NCBI GenBank assembly: GCA_903900845.1
Contig: CAIUOU010000092.1
Location: 1-49,838 of the forward strand
Source: an uncultured Opitutia bacterium
GTDB taxonomy: Bacteria; Verrucomicrobiota; Verrucomicrobiia; Opitutales; Opitutaceae
Length of the DNA: 49,838 bases
Direction of reading: 5' to 3'
The stretch's first letter is position 1. Every line of letters begins with the position of its first letter. Shown here piece by piece: positions 25,714 through 42,181 of the stretch. The position numbers and the translations under genes were made by a program. Under the pieces are notes generated by a model. That model searched no databases. It was not told the origin of the DNA and saw nothing but the letters and a program-made list of their open reading frames with translations.

Positions 25714-26349
25714 TCAAGGGCGGCGGCCCGGCGCCGCCATGGACACCGGAGGCGCGCGGCGCGCCCAATCCACCAATGCGCGCCATGCCTTGGCGCGATG
25801 GCTGATGCGGCTCTTCACCTCGTCGCCCAGTTCAGCATAGGTCGCCGAGTAACCGAGTGGGATGAAAAGCGGGTCATAGCCGAAGCCCTCTCCTCCGCGC
25901 GGCTCCCGACACAGGCGGCCCTCGCACCGGCCCTCGAAGTATTCCTCGACCCCGCCCGGACCCGCGAGGCACAGCACGCTCAGGAAACGCGCGCCGCGAT
26001 GGGCCTCGGGAACGGCACGCATCACTTCAACGAGCTTCGCGAGGTTGGCCGCGGGATCGGACTGCGGGCCGGCGTAGTAGGCCGACTCCACGCCGGGCGC
26101 GCCGTCGAGTGCGTCAACGCAAACCCCGCTGTCATCGGCGAGCGCCCATGCTCCAGGGGGCAGCACGGCGAGCAACGCGCGCGCCTTTTTTCCCGCGTTG
26201 CCGCGAAACGTCCCGGAGTCCTCCACGACCGGCGGCATGCCGCCCGCCTCTCGCGCGGAGTGGATCGTGATCGGGAGCCCCGAGACCGCCGCCAGCGCGC
26301 GCAGCTCGGCGACTTTGTGGGCGTTGCCGGAAGCGAGGAACCAACGCAT
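25714..26349 (-). CDS. rdgB: XTP/dITP diphosphatase (RdgB/HAM1 family)
   Basis: This 211-residue cytoplasmic enzyme hydrolyses non-canonical purine nucleotides (XTP, dITP, ITP) to monophosphates, keeping them out of DNA and RNA. Motifs are FLASGNAHKVAEL at 4-16, VEDSGTFRGNAGKKA, then LADDSGVCVDALDGAPGVES with the general-base aspartate, GEGFGYDPLFIP and KSRISHRAKA near the end. ATG 26349 fits the family N-terminus, and longer in-frame readings translate the upstream gene. It begins 14 bases after the sigma-54 response-regulator stop codon on the same strand. It is followed by the ydbH-like gene. Confidence 0.95.
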   Translation of the reverse strand: MRWFLASGNAHKVAELRALAAVSGLPITIHSAREAGGMPPVVEDSGTFRGNAGKKARALLAVLPPGAWALADDSGVCVDALDGAPGVESAYYAGPQSDPAANLAKLVEVMRAVPEAHRGARFLSVLCLAGPGGVEEYFEGRCEGRLCREPRGGEGFGYDPLFIPLGYSATYAELGDEVKSRISHRAKAWRALVDWARRAPPVSMAAPGRRP

Positions 26350-26363
26350 CACGGCGGGCGCAC

Positions 26364-27779
<1,416 letters not shown>

Positions 27780-27872
27780 GGGACGGGGAATGGGCAGCAA
27801 CTTGCACGCCAAGGCGGCGCGCCGGCGCACTGCACGCTGGCTTAAACCCCGGGCCCGACTTTGTTGGATCCG

Positions 27873-28646
27873 ATGCTTGGGTGGTCAATTAACCTTTTCC
27901 GTGTCGGCGGGATCCAGCTGGCGGTGCACTTCTCGTTTCTGCTGCTCCTGGCGGTGAACGCGTTTGACGGGTACGCGGACGCCGGCTGGCCGGGGCTGTG
28001 GTGGAGCACGGCGGTGCTGGCGGCTTTCTTCGGCTGCGTGGTGCTGCACGAGTTCGGCCATTGCCTGACGGCGATCCGGTTCGGCGTGCGCGTGCCGCGG
28101 ATCCTGCTGCTGCCGATCGGCGGCATGGCGGAGTTCGACGGCTTGCCGCGGGAGCCGCGCCGCGAGGTGCTGATCACGGTGGCGGGGCCGGCGGTGAACT
28201 TCGTGATCGCGGGTCTCTTGTGGCTGCTGCTGCCGGCCCCCGCGGCGGTGGAGAGCACCGGGGCCATCCCCACCCTGACCGAGAGCCTGCACCTGCTCAT
28301 GAACTGGAATCTCGCGATGGGCCTGTTCAATCTCTTGCCCGCCTTCCCGATGGATGGCGGGCGTCTGCTGCGCGCCAGCCTTGCCACCCGGCTCCCCTAC
28401 CTCCGGGCGACCTTCTGGGCCGCGACCTGCGGGAAAGTCATGTGTGTGCTCGGGGTCGCGGCGGCCCTGTGGCTCGGGGAGCCCCTGCTGGTCGTGCTGT
28501 TCGTCTTCATCTTCATTGTGGGCGAAATGGAGTACCGCGCCGCACAGCGTCGCGAACGGGACGATGCCCACTGGCGCGAGGTGATCGCGCGCCGGTTCGC
28601 CGCGGCGGGAACCGATGCGGACCGCGCGCCGCCGGCGGGACCCTGA
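27873..28646 (+). CDS. M50 family membrane-embedded metalloprotease (site-2 protease-like)
   Basis: The 257-residue protein is a polytopic membrane zinc protease of the S2P/SpoIVFB group, which cut substrates within the bilayer. The zinc motif is H59-E60-x-x-H63 (VLHEFGH), and the third ligand D161 is in [12 protein letters not shown]. Hydrophobic segments lie at about 14-31, 43-60, 95-112, 140-156 and 195-220. It has no PDZ or CBS domain, so it is a minimal form. TTG 27861 would add four residues. A soluble, charged C-terminal tail follows residue 220. Its partner substrate, usually an anti-sigma or membrane-bound regulator, is not evident; the divergent sigma-54 regulator is the only neighbour with a regulatory role. 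Confidence 0.92.
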   Translation: MLGWSINLFRVGGIQLAVHFSFLLLLAVNAFDGYADAGWPGLWWSTAVLAAFFGCVVLHEFGHCLTAIRFGVRVPRILLLPIGGMAEFDGLPREPRREVLITVAGPAVNFVIAGLLWLLLPAPAAVESTGAIPTLTESLHLLMNWNLAMGLFNLLPAFPMDGGRLLRASLATRLPYLRATFWAATCGKVMCVLGVAAALWLGEPLLVVLFVFIFIVGEMEYRAAQRRERDDAHWREVIARRFAAAGTDADRAPPAGP

Positions 28647-28661
28647 GCCACGCGCGGAAAA

Positions 28662-32758
<4,097 letters not shown>

Positions 32759-32780
32759 GGCCGCGCGACGGTTGGAACCC

Positions 32781-32813
32781 ACGGCCGACGCCGCCCCCGG
32801 GCGCGTCGGCCGT
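32781..32813 (+). terminator. Terminator after katG
   Basis: ACGGCCGACGC (32781-32791) and GCGTCGGCCGT (32803-32813) form an 11-bp perfect stem with an 11-base loop. TTTGCTTGG overlaps and follows the 3' arm. It lies 22 bases after the katG stop codon, and the strong stem with a short T-rich tail suits factor-independent termination. Confidence 0.75.
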
Positions 32814-32866
32814 TTGCTTGGCGGAAAGTGAGATCGGGCCCCGCCTCCGCTCCCCCCGGGAGGGAG

Positions 32867-32878
32867 GCTTCGCGAAGC
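32867..32878. repeat. 12-bp palindrome in the katG-glgP gap
   Basis: GCTTCGCGAAGC is a perfect palindrome. A second small hairpin, CCGCC and GGCGG around CTATC, lies just right of it at 32884-32898. The 206-base gap between the converging katG and glgP genes holds these and the katG terminator, but no open frame worth calling. The hairpins may end the glgP transcript coming from the right, or be copies of a dispersed repeat. Confidence 0.4.
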
Positions 32879-32964
32879 AACCGCCGCCCTATCGGCGGAG
32901 CGGCTCCCCCCCCTTTCGCGGGCCGGCGCGAAATCTCGACTGACCCGGCCGGGAAATCCTCGGC

Positions 32965-35520
<2,556 letters not shown>

Positions 35521-35574
35521 GGTGAACGGTCACCTTGTAGAACGAACCGTGCCAGCGCGAGAGGGACCTTGCAC

Positions 35575-37380
35575 TTATTTTTGAAAACGCCGCGCGAGCT
35601 CCCCGTGGCTCAGCTCAAAAAATACCGGACGCCCCGACGGACTGGTGAGGGGCGAGGTCGTCGCGAAAAGCTGGGCGACCAGCGCCCTAACCTCACCCTC
35701 CGGAGCCGACTCCGGCAGGCGCACCGCCCTGGAAGCCGCCAAGCGCGCCAGTTCGTCCCGCGCGATTTCGCCGTTCCCCTCCGGCAGGGATCCGTCACGG
35801 AACGCCGCCAGCAGGTCGCGCAGGAAAGGTTCGGCGGCCGCGGGCTCCATCCACGCCGGGATCGACTCCAGCCGGAAGAAATTACGCCCGAACTCGGCCA
35901 CCTCGAAACCGTGGCGACCCAGGAATGCCTGCCGGTCCAGCAGCAAAGCGGAGGCGATCGCGTCCAACTCCACCGGCAAAGGCAGCAGGAGACGCTGGCT
36001 GGGCACCTGTCCCGCCAGGAACTGCTCACGCAGGCGTTCGAACCACACCCGTTCGTGCGCCGCCCGCCGATCCAGCAGCACCAGGCCGGAACCCGTCTCG
36101 AACAGGGCGTAATTCCCGTGCGCCAACCCGATGAACCTCCAACCCGGCCCGCCGGAGGTCGCCGCAGCCGGACGCGCCACCGGGGCCGCCGCGGGCGCGG
36201 GCCCGGGTGCTTGCGCCGCAACGGGAACAAACGCGGGCTGCGCCGCGGGCGGCGAGGGCGGACTGGTCGGGACGGGAGCTGCCGGAAAGGGCCGCGGCGG
36301 AACGCTCCCGGGCCCGACCGGCGCGGCCGGGGCGGAAACGGCCGCTGAGGCCAGGGGCGCCGGCGCGGTCACCGCGGCCACGGCACCCGCGCCGATCTCG
36401 CGGAGCCGCTGTAACACCGTCCGGATCAGAAAGCCGCGCACCTGCGGCTCGCTGCGGAAGCGCACCTCCCGCTTCGCGGGATGCACGTTGACGTCGACCG
36501 CCGCCGGATCGCAGTCGAGGAAAAGGAACGCCACCGGGTAGCGCCCCTTGGGCAGCGCGTCGTGGTAGCTCTCGATCAGCGCGTAGTTCAACGTGCGGCT
36601 GTCCACCGGGCGCGCGTTGACGAACATGATCATCTCGTGACGCGAGCCGCGCCCCACCCCCGGCCGCCCGATCAGGCCGCTCAGGCGCAAGCCGGGTTCC
36701 TCGGACTCGACGGCGACCAGCGATTCCGCGGTCTGCCGCCCGAAGATCTCCGCCACGCGTTCCTCCAGGGTGCGGCATTCCGGCGAACGAAACACCACCC
36801 GGCCGTCCTCGATCAACGTGAAGGCCGTGCGCGGGCAGGCCAGCGCATAGAGGCGCACGCCGTGGACGATATGGGCCGCCTCGGTCTGGTCCGACTTCAG
36901 GAACTTGCGGCGCGCCGGCACCGAGTTGAACAGGTGCGACACCTCGATGCACGTGCCGACCGGGCGCCCGCAATCACGCGCATGCACCAGCCGGCCCCCG
37001 TTCACCAGCACCTCCGTGCCGGCATCGCTGCCCTCCTCCCGCGTCTGCAGCTGGAAACGTGACACGCTCGCGATGGACGGCAGGGCCTCGCCGCGGAAAC
37101 CGTAGCTGGCGAGCCGGTCGAGGTCAGCCGCCTCGGCGATCTTGCTCGTGGCGTGCCGCTCGAGCGCCAGCAGGGCGTCGTCTCGCCCCATGCCGCAACC
37201 GTTGTCCTCCACGCGCATCAGCGACCGACCGCCGTGCCGGAACTCCACCTCGATCCGCGTCGCGCCGGCATCGAGCGCGTTCTCGACCAGTTCCTTCACC
37301 ACCGCGGCCGGGCGCTCGATCACCTCGCCGGCGGCGATCTGGTTGGCGACCCGGTCGGGCAGGAGGCGGACTTTACCCAT
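35575..37380 (-). CDS. mutL: DNA mismatch repair protein MutL, endonuclease motifs degenerate
   Basis: The 601-residue protein has an intact N-terminal GHKL ATPase: E30 and N34 (KELVENALDAG), DNGCGMG at 59-65 and GFRGEALPSIASVS at 94-107. A Pro/Ala-rich linker follows at about 335-405, then the C-terminal dimerisation domain. In endonuclease-type MutL that domain carries DQHAxxExxxxE, ACHxAxR and CPHGRP. Here they read DRRAAHERVWFE (437-448), AASRAVR (548-554) and SPSGRP (580-585), so the metal-ligand histidines and cysteines are lost. It should therefore work as a matchmaker without nicking DNA itself, as E. coli MutL does with MutH. No mutS or mutH is in the window. GAAGGG lies 8 bases before the ATG. 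Confidence 0.95.
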   Translation of the reverse strand: MGKVRLLPDRVANQIAAGEVIERPAAVVKELVENALDAGATRIEVEFRHGGRSLMRVEDNGCGMGRDDALLALERHATSKIAEAADLDRLASYGFRGEALPSIASVSRFQLQTREEGSDAGTEVLVNGGRLVHARDCGRPVGTCIEVSHLFNSVPARRKFLKSDQTEAAHIVHGVRLYALACPRTAFTLIEDGRVVFRSPECRTLEERVAEIFGRQTAESLVAVESEEPGLRLSGLIGRPGVGRGSRHEMIMFVNARPVDSRTLNYALIESYHDALPKGRYPVAFLFLDCDPAAVDVNVHPAKREVRFRSEPQVRGFLIRTVLQRLREIGAGAVAAVTAPAPLASAAVSAPAAPVGPGSVPPRPFPAAPVPTSPPSPPAAQPAFVPVAAQAPGPAPAAAPVARPAAATSGGPGWRFIGLAHGNYALFETGSGLVLLDRRAAHERVWFERLREQFLAGQVPSQRLLLPLPVELDAIASALLLDRQAFLGRHGFEVAEFGRNFFRLESIPAWMEPAAAEPFLRDLLAAFRDGSLPEGNGEIARDELARLAASRAVRLPESAPEGEVRALVAQLFATTSPLTSPSGRPVFFELSHGELARRFQK

Positions 37381-37532
37381 GGCGGACGCCCTTCGTCGGG
37401 TTTTGCACCGCCGGCGTCAACTCCCGCCCGCGCCGCCGGCCCGCCAGGCCGCGGCCGGATGCGGTCCCTCCCCGCGCGGACCGCGGAAAGTCCCGCCGGC
37501 CCGGGGAACACCCCGGATCACCGAGGCGGTGG

Positions 37533-37557
37533 TTGCGCCGGCGGGAAGCCGGCGCAA
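37533..37557 (+). promoter_or_regulatory. Stem-loop directly upstream of the PAS-PP2C start codon
   Basis: TTGCGCCGGC (37533-37542) and GCCGGCGCAA (37548-37557) form a perfect 10-bp stem with a GGGAA loop, followed by GTTTTCCGAA and the ATG at 37568. A stem so close to the start, with a short T-run, could be a leader terminator or attenuator, or could limit ribosome access. If transcription starts downstream of it, it would instead be an operator-like palindrome. No Shine-Dalgarno sequence lies between it and the ATG. Confidence 0.45.
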
Positions 37558-37567
37558 GTTTTCCGAA

Positions 37568-39154
37568 ATGAGCGAGAACTACTCCCCGCGCGCCGATGCG
37601 CCCTCCTCCGAGTCCCTGGACTCGTCGCTGCTCCACACGCTCATGGACACCAGCCCGGACCGGATCTACTTCAAGGACCGGGAAAGCCGGATCGTGCGCA
37701 ACAACGCCGCCCACGCGCGATCGCTGGGCACCACCTCCCCGGAGGCGTGCGTGGGCCGGACGGATTTCGACTTCTTCTCGCGTGAACACGCCGAGCAGGC
37801 CCTCGCCGACGAGCAACGGATCATGCGCACGGGGGAGCCCTTGATCGCCAAGGTCGAGCGCACGACTTTGCGCGACGGCCACCGGGGATGGGCCTCCACC
37901 ACCAAGATGCCCTGGAAGGACGCGGCCGGGAACATCATCGGCACCTTCGGCGTGACCCGCGACATCACCGAGGCGCACGACGCGGAGCGCCGGTTGAACG
38001 ACGAGCGCATCCTGCTCCGCACGATCCTCGATCACCTTCCCAGCCGTCTTTACGTCAAGGATGTCAACTCCCGCTACATCCTGAACAATAGCGCCCACCT
38101 GGAGCTGCTCGGCGCTCCCTCGCAGGAATCCGCGGTGGGGCGGACCACCTCGGATTTTTTCCCCGGTCCCCGCGGTGAGCAGGCCCTGGCCGATGACCGG
38201 CGCGCCTTCGCCGGCGAGTCGGTGATCAACGTCGAAAAATCCGACTTTGGCCCCGACGGCGACGTCCATTGGTCCCTGGTGACCAAGGTTCCCCTGCACG
38301 ACGCCTACGGCGAGATCGTGGGCCTGGTGGGCATCAGCCACGACATCACGCGGAGGAAAGTGGCCGAGGAGGAGGTCAAGCGCCGCAGCCAGGAAATGGA
38401 GACTGACCTGCGGATGACCAGGCAGGTGCAGGAGGCGTTCCTGAACCGCCCCTATCCCGTTTTTCCCGCGGAAGGCGGGAATAGCCGGCTGTCCTTCGCG
38501 CATCGCTACATCCCGGCCTCGACCCTCGGCGGGGATTTTTTCGACATCCTGCGCATCTCCGACAGCCGTTGCGGCGTGCTGGTCTGCGACGTGATGGGGC
38601 ACGGAGTGCGGGCCGGGCTGCTGACCGCTTTGATCCGCGGGGTGGCCGAGGAGGTGGGCATGCGCACCGCCGATCCGGTGGCAGTCGTGACCGAGATCAA
38701 CCGCAGCCTGATGCCGATCGTGGAGCAGACCGGCCAGCCGGTTTTCGCGACGGTCTTCTTCGGCCTCATCGATCTCAACGCCCAGCGCCTGTCCTTCGCC
38801 TGCGCCGGCCACCCGGCTCCCCTCCTGCGGCACCCCGGAGGCAGGATCGAGCGACTCACCCCGCAGGATCCCGAACCCGCCGCGGGCCTGCTGGCGGATT
38901 TCGGCTACACCCGCCTCGAGACCGACTTCCAGCCCGGCGCGCAACTGTTGGCGTACACCGACGGAATCCTCGAGGCGACCAACGCCGGCGGGCAGATTTT
39001 CGGCGAAACAAGGATACAAGCGGTCCTCGCCGCCACCGAGGGTCTGGCCGCCACGGAACTCAACGAACGGCTGGTCGGCGCCGTCCAGGCCTTTTCGGGC
39101 CGGAAGGCCTTCGAGGACGACGTCTGCGTCGTGGCCATCGAGGCCGCGCCCTGA
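37568..39154 (+). CDS. PAS-PAS-PP2C (SpoIIE/RsbU-type) serine phosphatase
   Basis: The 528-residue soluble protein has two PAS domains (about 22-145 and 152-275), each with a PAC-like tail ending GVTRDIT or GISHDIT. A short coiled linker follows (RRKVAEEEVKRRSQEMETDL), then a PP2C phosphatase domain (about 305-526). Its metal aspartates are D323 (LGGDFFDI), D341 (VCDVMGHGV) and D517/D518 (AFEDDVCV); TDGILEATN lies between. Such proteins dephosphorylate anti-sigma antagonists in partner-switching cascades. The input is unknown: neither PAS shows a clear heme or flavin motif to me. No anti-sigma factor or antagonist gene is adjacent. It diverges from mutL and ends 9 bases from the convergent pcp. 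Confidence 0.94.
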   Translation: MSENYSPRADAPSSESLDSSLLHTLMDTSPDRIYFKDRESRIVRNNAAHARSLGTTSPEACVGRTDFDFFSREHAEQALADEQRIMRTGEPLIAKVERTTLRDGHRGWASTTKMPWKDAAGNIIGTFGVTRDITEAHDAERRLNDERILLRTILDHLPSRLYVKDVNSRYILNNSAHLELLGAPSQESAVGRTTSDFFPGPRGEQALADDRRAFAGESVINVEKSDFGPDGDVHWSLVTKVPLHDAYGEIVGLVGISHDITRRKVAEEEVKRRSQEMETDLRMTRQVQEAFLNRPYPVFPAEGGNSRLSFAHRYIPASTLGGDFFDILRISDSRCGVLVCDVMGHGVRAGLLTALIRGVAEEVGMRTADPVAVVTEINRSLMPIVEQTGQPVFATVFFGLIDLNAQRLSFACAGHPAPLLRHPGGRIERLTPQDPEPAAGLLADFGYTRLETDFQPGAQLLAYTDGILEATNAGGQIFGETRIQAVLAATEGLAATELNERLVGAVQAFSGRKAFEDDVCVVAIEAAP

Positions 39155-39163
39155 GGTCGCCGC

Positions 39164-39820
39164 TCAGTGGGTGGCGCCGCCGCTGATCCGGCGGTCACGT
39201 CGCGCCCGGAGCGCGGTGCGGAGCATCAACCCGGTCGCGTCAATCAAACCGGAGAGAGGCAGCGAAGGCTCACCCGGCGAGGCCGCCTCGCGCATCGCGG
39301 GAACGTGGACGAATCCCGCGCGCACGCCGCGCCGGCGGCGCACCGCGTGCATGAGCCCGTAGAACACATGATTGCAGAGGAACGTGCCCGCGGTCTGCGA
39401 GACCACGGCGGGAAAACCACGCGCCCGCAAGTCGGCGACAAGCGCCTTGACCGGCAGGGTCGACCAATACGCCGCCGGACCGCCGCGCACCACGGGCCGG
39501 TCCACCGGCTGATGCCCGGCGTTGTCGGGAATCCGGGCATCGTCGACGTTGATCGCGACGCGCTCCGGCGTGATCGCATCGCGGCCGCCGGCGACGCCGA
39601 GACAGAGCACGAGCGACGGCCGATGCCGCAGCAGGAGCCGGGCCAATTCCCGGCGCGCCTCGCCGAACACGCAGGGCAGCACCGCGCCGACCACCTTCGC
39701 GCCGCCGAGCTCGCGCCCGTGCCAAGCCTGGGCGATCTCCCCGGCGGGATTGCGTCGGGCGCCGCCAAACGGCTCGAAACCGGTCAGCAGGATGATCTTC
39801 GGGGAGGAACGGTCGCGCAT
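39164..39820 (-). CDS. pcp: Pyroglutamyl peptidase I (pyrrolidone-carboxylate peptidase)
   Basis: This 218-residue C15 cysteine peptidase removes N-terminal pyroglutamate (5-oxoproline) from peptides. The Glu-Cys-His set is in place: E86 (ITPERVAIN), C149 (GTFLCNHVFYG) and H172 (GFVHVP). The N-terminal ILLTGFEPFGG is the family opening. It has no signal peptide, so it acts in the cytoplasm. It is the last of five genes in a compact operon, starting 2 bases after the DUF979 stop. Its product, 5-oxoproline, is the substrate of PxpABC encoded upstream in the same operon. The C-terminal 25 residues are an Arg-rich extension beyond the usual family end. Confidence 0.95.
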   Translation of the reverse strand: MRDRSSPKIILLTGFEPFGGARRNPAGEIAQAWHGRELGGAKVVGAVLPCVFGEARRELARLLLRHRPSLVLCLGVAGGRDAITPERVAINVDDARIPDNAGHQPVDRPVVRGGPAAYWSTLPVKALVADLRARGFPAVVSQTAGTFLCNHVFYGLMHAVRRRRGVRAGFVHVPAMREAASPGEPSLPLSGLIDATGLMLRTALRARRDRRISGGATH

Positions 39821-39822
39821 GT

Positions 39823-40785
39823 TCAGAACCGGTAGACGCAGAGCGCCATGAGGACGACGTTGAAGATCCAGATGGCAGCAGCCATGGGCGCCTGCGCGCG
39901 GATCACCGCGTGGCGGTCGCGCAGGCCGAGGAGGATGGCCGGCACCAGGTTGAAGTTCGCCGCCATCGGGGTGACGAGCGTGCCGCAGTACCCCGAAAGC
40001 ATCCCGAGCGCGCCCATGATGGCGGGGTTACCGCCATGCTCCCGCACGATGAAGGGAATCCCGATGCCGAGCGTGACGACGGGGAAGGCCGCGAAGGCGT
40101 TGCCCATCGCGATCGTGAAAAGCGCCATCGCCGCGCAATAGGCCACCACGGCGACCAGCGGGAGGTGCAAGGGCAACGCACCGCCAACCGTGTTGGCAAC
40201 CACCTCACCGACGCCCGCCTTCGCAAACAGTCCGCCCAGCGAGGCGAGCAATTGCGGGAGGATCAGCGCCCAGCCGATCGCGTGCACGAGGCGCGCGCCC
40301 GCGCCCAGAGCCGCCGGCGCGCCGGACCGGGTGAAACGCAGCGCGACCAGAAGCGCCAGGCCGCAGGCGAGGCCGAGCGCAACCTGCGTGGCCTGCGCGG
40401 GCGCCACCAGGCGCCAACCACCGGCCGAAACCGATGGCAGAAGGTAGCCTCCGGCGATCACGCACAGGGGGATGAGGAGGACGGGAACCAGCAGCCGATT
40501 GCCCAACTTCGCCGCCTCGTTCCCGCGGTCGGGGCCCTCGTCAACTTTGGCGGCAGGCGGACTGACCGACCGCAGTCCCGCGAGGACCGCCATCACCACC
40601 ACCATCAAGCCCACCGCGGCGGGCGGCAGGTGCTTTCCGCCCGCGAAGCAAATCGCGAGCAAGCCCCAGAAAAGCGCCGCAGCCGCCCGGCGCGGATGGC
40701 TTCGATCCATCGCCACCCGCACGGCCATCGCCCCTAGCCCGAGACCGGCCAGCACCAGGAAAATTTCCAGCCCGAGGATCGTCAT
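39823..40785 (-). CDS. DUF979 family membrane protein, candidate 5-oxoproline permease subunit
   Basis: The 320-residue protein is very hydrophobic, with about eight or nine membrane segments, and matches DUF979. Recognisable are the N-terminal helix (LGLEIFLVLAGLGLGAMAV), GKHLPPAAVGLMVVVMAVL, the middle LPQLLASLGGLFAKAGVGEV and the loop NAFAAFPVVTLGIGIPF. Near the end are GYCGTLVTPMAANFNLVPA and DRHAVIRAQAPMAA. The GTLxTPMAANFN loop resembles re-entrant loops in ion-coupled carboxylate permeases, which supports transport, but the family has no proven role that I can cite. Its ATG overlaps the DUF969 stop (40782-40785, ATGA), so the two are made together. Transport of 5-oxoproline is inferred from the operon. 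Confidence 0.88.
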   Translation of the reverse strand: MTILGLEIFLVLAGLGLGAMAVRVAMDRSHPRRAAAALFWGLLAICFAGGKHLPPAAVGLMVVVMAVLAGLRSVSPPAAKVDEGPDRGNEAAKLGNRLLVPVLLIPLCVIAGGYLLPSVSAGGWRLVAPAQATQVALGLACGLALLVALRFTRSGAPAALGAGARLVHAIGWALILPQLLASLGGLFAKAGVGEVVANTVGGALPLHLPLVAVVAYCAAMALFTIAMGNAFAAFPVVTLGIGIPFIVREHGGNPAIMGALGMLSGYCGTLVTPMAANFNLVPAILLGLRDRHAVIRAQAPMAAAIWIFNVVLMALCVYRF

Positions 40786-41444
40786 CGTCCCCTGCCCTCC
40801 AGCCGGCGGTCCAGCGCGCGGTAACGCCAGGCTCCGACGAACATGACCCACAGGGCGGTCGGAGCTCCCCACCAGGCGATCGCCAGCAGGTCGGCGCGAA
40901 CGCCGGCGGCGTCGAGGACCCCCTTGATCAGCAGCACCGGTCCCACGGCGACGAGGATGTCATCGGCGAAGAAATTACCGAGGTTCTCCGCGGCGGCGGC
41001 GTGCGCGCGGATCTCCGCCGTCCCTTTTTCACCGGGCGTCTCCCGCCGCGCCGCAGCACCCTCCGCCATTGGCGCGATCATGGGGCGGACCATGGAGGCA
41101 TGCGTGCCGATGTTCACCGCCACGGTGCTAGCGGCGGCGCGGAGCGCGTGATACGCGAACATCACGCGGCCGGCCGTGGCCGTGGCGCTCCTCCGGATCA
41201 GCGTGGCGACCCGCTCCTGGAGTCCGTGGCGCTCCAGCAGGCCCACGACCGGCAGCATCAGGAGCACCGGCAGCGTCATGAAACGGTTTTCGACGAAGTA
41301 CGTCCCCAGCAACGCGAGCACCTCGGTGAGGGACAGACCCGCCACCAGGCCGGTCGCGACGCCCGCGGCCACGACCACCAGCAGCGGATTCAGGCGGAGA
41401 GCGAAGCCGGCCGCCACGATCAGGATGCCGATCAGCTTGATCAT
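40782..41444 (-). CDS. DUF969 family membrane protein, candidate permease partner
   Basis: The 220-residue protein matches DUF969. It has about five or six hydrophobic segments: residues 3-20, 22-45, 55-70, 165-185 and 190-207. Conserved-looking loops are NRFMTLPVLLMLPVVGLLERHGLQE and NIGTHASMVRPMIAPMAEGAA. DUF969 is found with DUF979, and here they overlap by four bases. Together they would make one permease, as two halves of an ion-coupled transporter. It starts inside the pxpA stop codon (ATGA overlap at 41441-41444). The joined position in the oxoproline operon is the only evidence for substrate. Confidence 0.88.
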   Translation of the reverse strand: MIKLIGILIVAAGFALRLNPLLVVVAAGVATGLVAGLSLTEVLALLGTYFVENRFMTLPVLLMLPVVGLLERHGLQERVATLIRRSATATAGRVMFAYHALRAAASTVAVNIGTHASMVRPMIAPMAEGAAARRETPGEKGTAEIRAHAAAAENLGNFFADDILVAVGPVLLIKGVLDAAGVRADLLAIAWWGAPTALWVMFVGAWRYRALDRRLEGRGR

Positions 41445-42181
41445 CGCATGAAAGTCCTCACCTCCACGCCCGCCGCCGCGAGGCCTTCCCGGAGTAGACG
41501 GGCGAAAACATCCGCCCGCGGTCCGTCTCCGTGCAGGCAGACGGTTTCACCCCGCAGCACCACATCCTCTCCCGTGCTCGCCCGCACGCGGCCCTCCCGC
41601 GCCAGGCGCAACACCTGCGCGACCGCGGTCGCCTCGTCGGCGATCACCGCCCCCGGCAGAGCCCGCGGCGCCAGCGTGCCGTCCGCGCGGTAGGCGCGAT
41701 CAGCGAAAACCTCGGCCACGACGCGCAGGCCGCCGCGCGCCCTTGAAACTCCCTCCTGCACGCTCGCCGCCGGCACCACCAGCGCCGGCACCCCTGTTTC
41801 CCGCACCGCGTCGTGCACCGCGACCGCGAGCCCGGGGTCACGCGCGACCTGGTTGTAAAGGGCACCATGCAGTTTCACATGGCCGATCTCCACGCCCTCA
41901 TCCGCGGCGATACGCCGCAGCACCGCGACCTGATCCCTCACGAGTTCCGCCGCTTCCGCGGCGGAGACGGGCCGCTCGCGGCGACCAAAGTTGGCGGGGT
42001 CCGCGAAACCGGGATGCGCGCCGGCCGCGACCCCGTGCCGCCGGGCGAGCCGCAGCGTCGCGCGCATCGTCGCCTCGTCGCCCGCATGCCCCCCGCAGGC
42101 GATGTTCACGGTGGTCACCCAGGGCATCAGCTCCGCGTCGCGGCCCGCTCCCTCGCCGAGGTCGCAATTCAGGTCCATCAT
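41441..42181 (-). CDS. pxpA: 5-oxoprolinase subunit A (LamB/YcsF family)
   Basis: The 246-residue protein is PxpA, the hydrolase subunit of the ATP-dependent 5-oxoprolinase PxpABC, which opens 5-oxoproline to glutamate. The N-terminal DLNCDLGEG and NIACGGHAGD carry the family's acidic and histidine residues. GAHPGFADPANFGRR, HVKLHGALYNQ and the C-terminal VCLHGDGP follow. Three starts are possible: GTG 42184, ATG 42181 and ATG 42178. ATG 42181 shares one base with the preceding gene's TGA and is the likely coupled start. It sits between the fused pxpB-pxpC gene and the DUF969/979 pair. Confidence 0.95.
   Translation of the reverse strand: MMDLNCDLGEGAGRDAELMPWVTTVNIACGGHAGDEATMRATLRLARRHGVAAGAHPGFADPANFGRRERPVSAAEAAELVRDQVAVLRRIAADEGVEIGHVKLHGALYNQVARDPGLAVAVHDAVRETGVPALVVPAASVQEGVSRARGGLRVVAEVFADRAYRADGTLAPRALPGAVIADEATAVAQVLRLAREGRVRASTGEDVVLRGETVCLHGDGPRADVFARLLREGLAAAGVEVRTFMR

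Noticed and set aside
25601-25786. N-terminal extension of the ydbH-like protein to ATG 25786
   Set aside because: It would overlap rdgB by 73 bases and put about 62 unconserved residues before the hydrophobic signal. It was not excluded by data, only judged less likely.
37373-39019. A 548-codon minus-strand frame under the PAS-PP2C gene
   Set aside because: Antisense to clear PAS and PP2C motifs; the translation has no recognisable domain.
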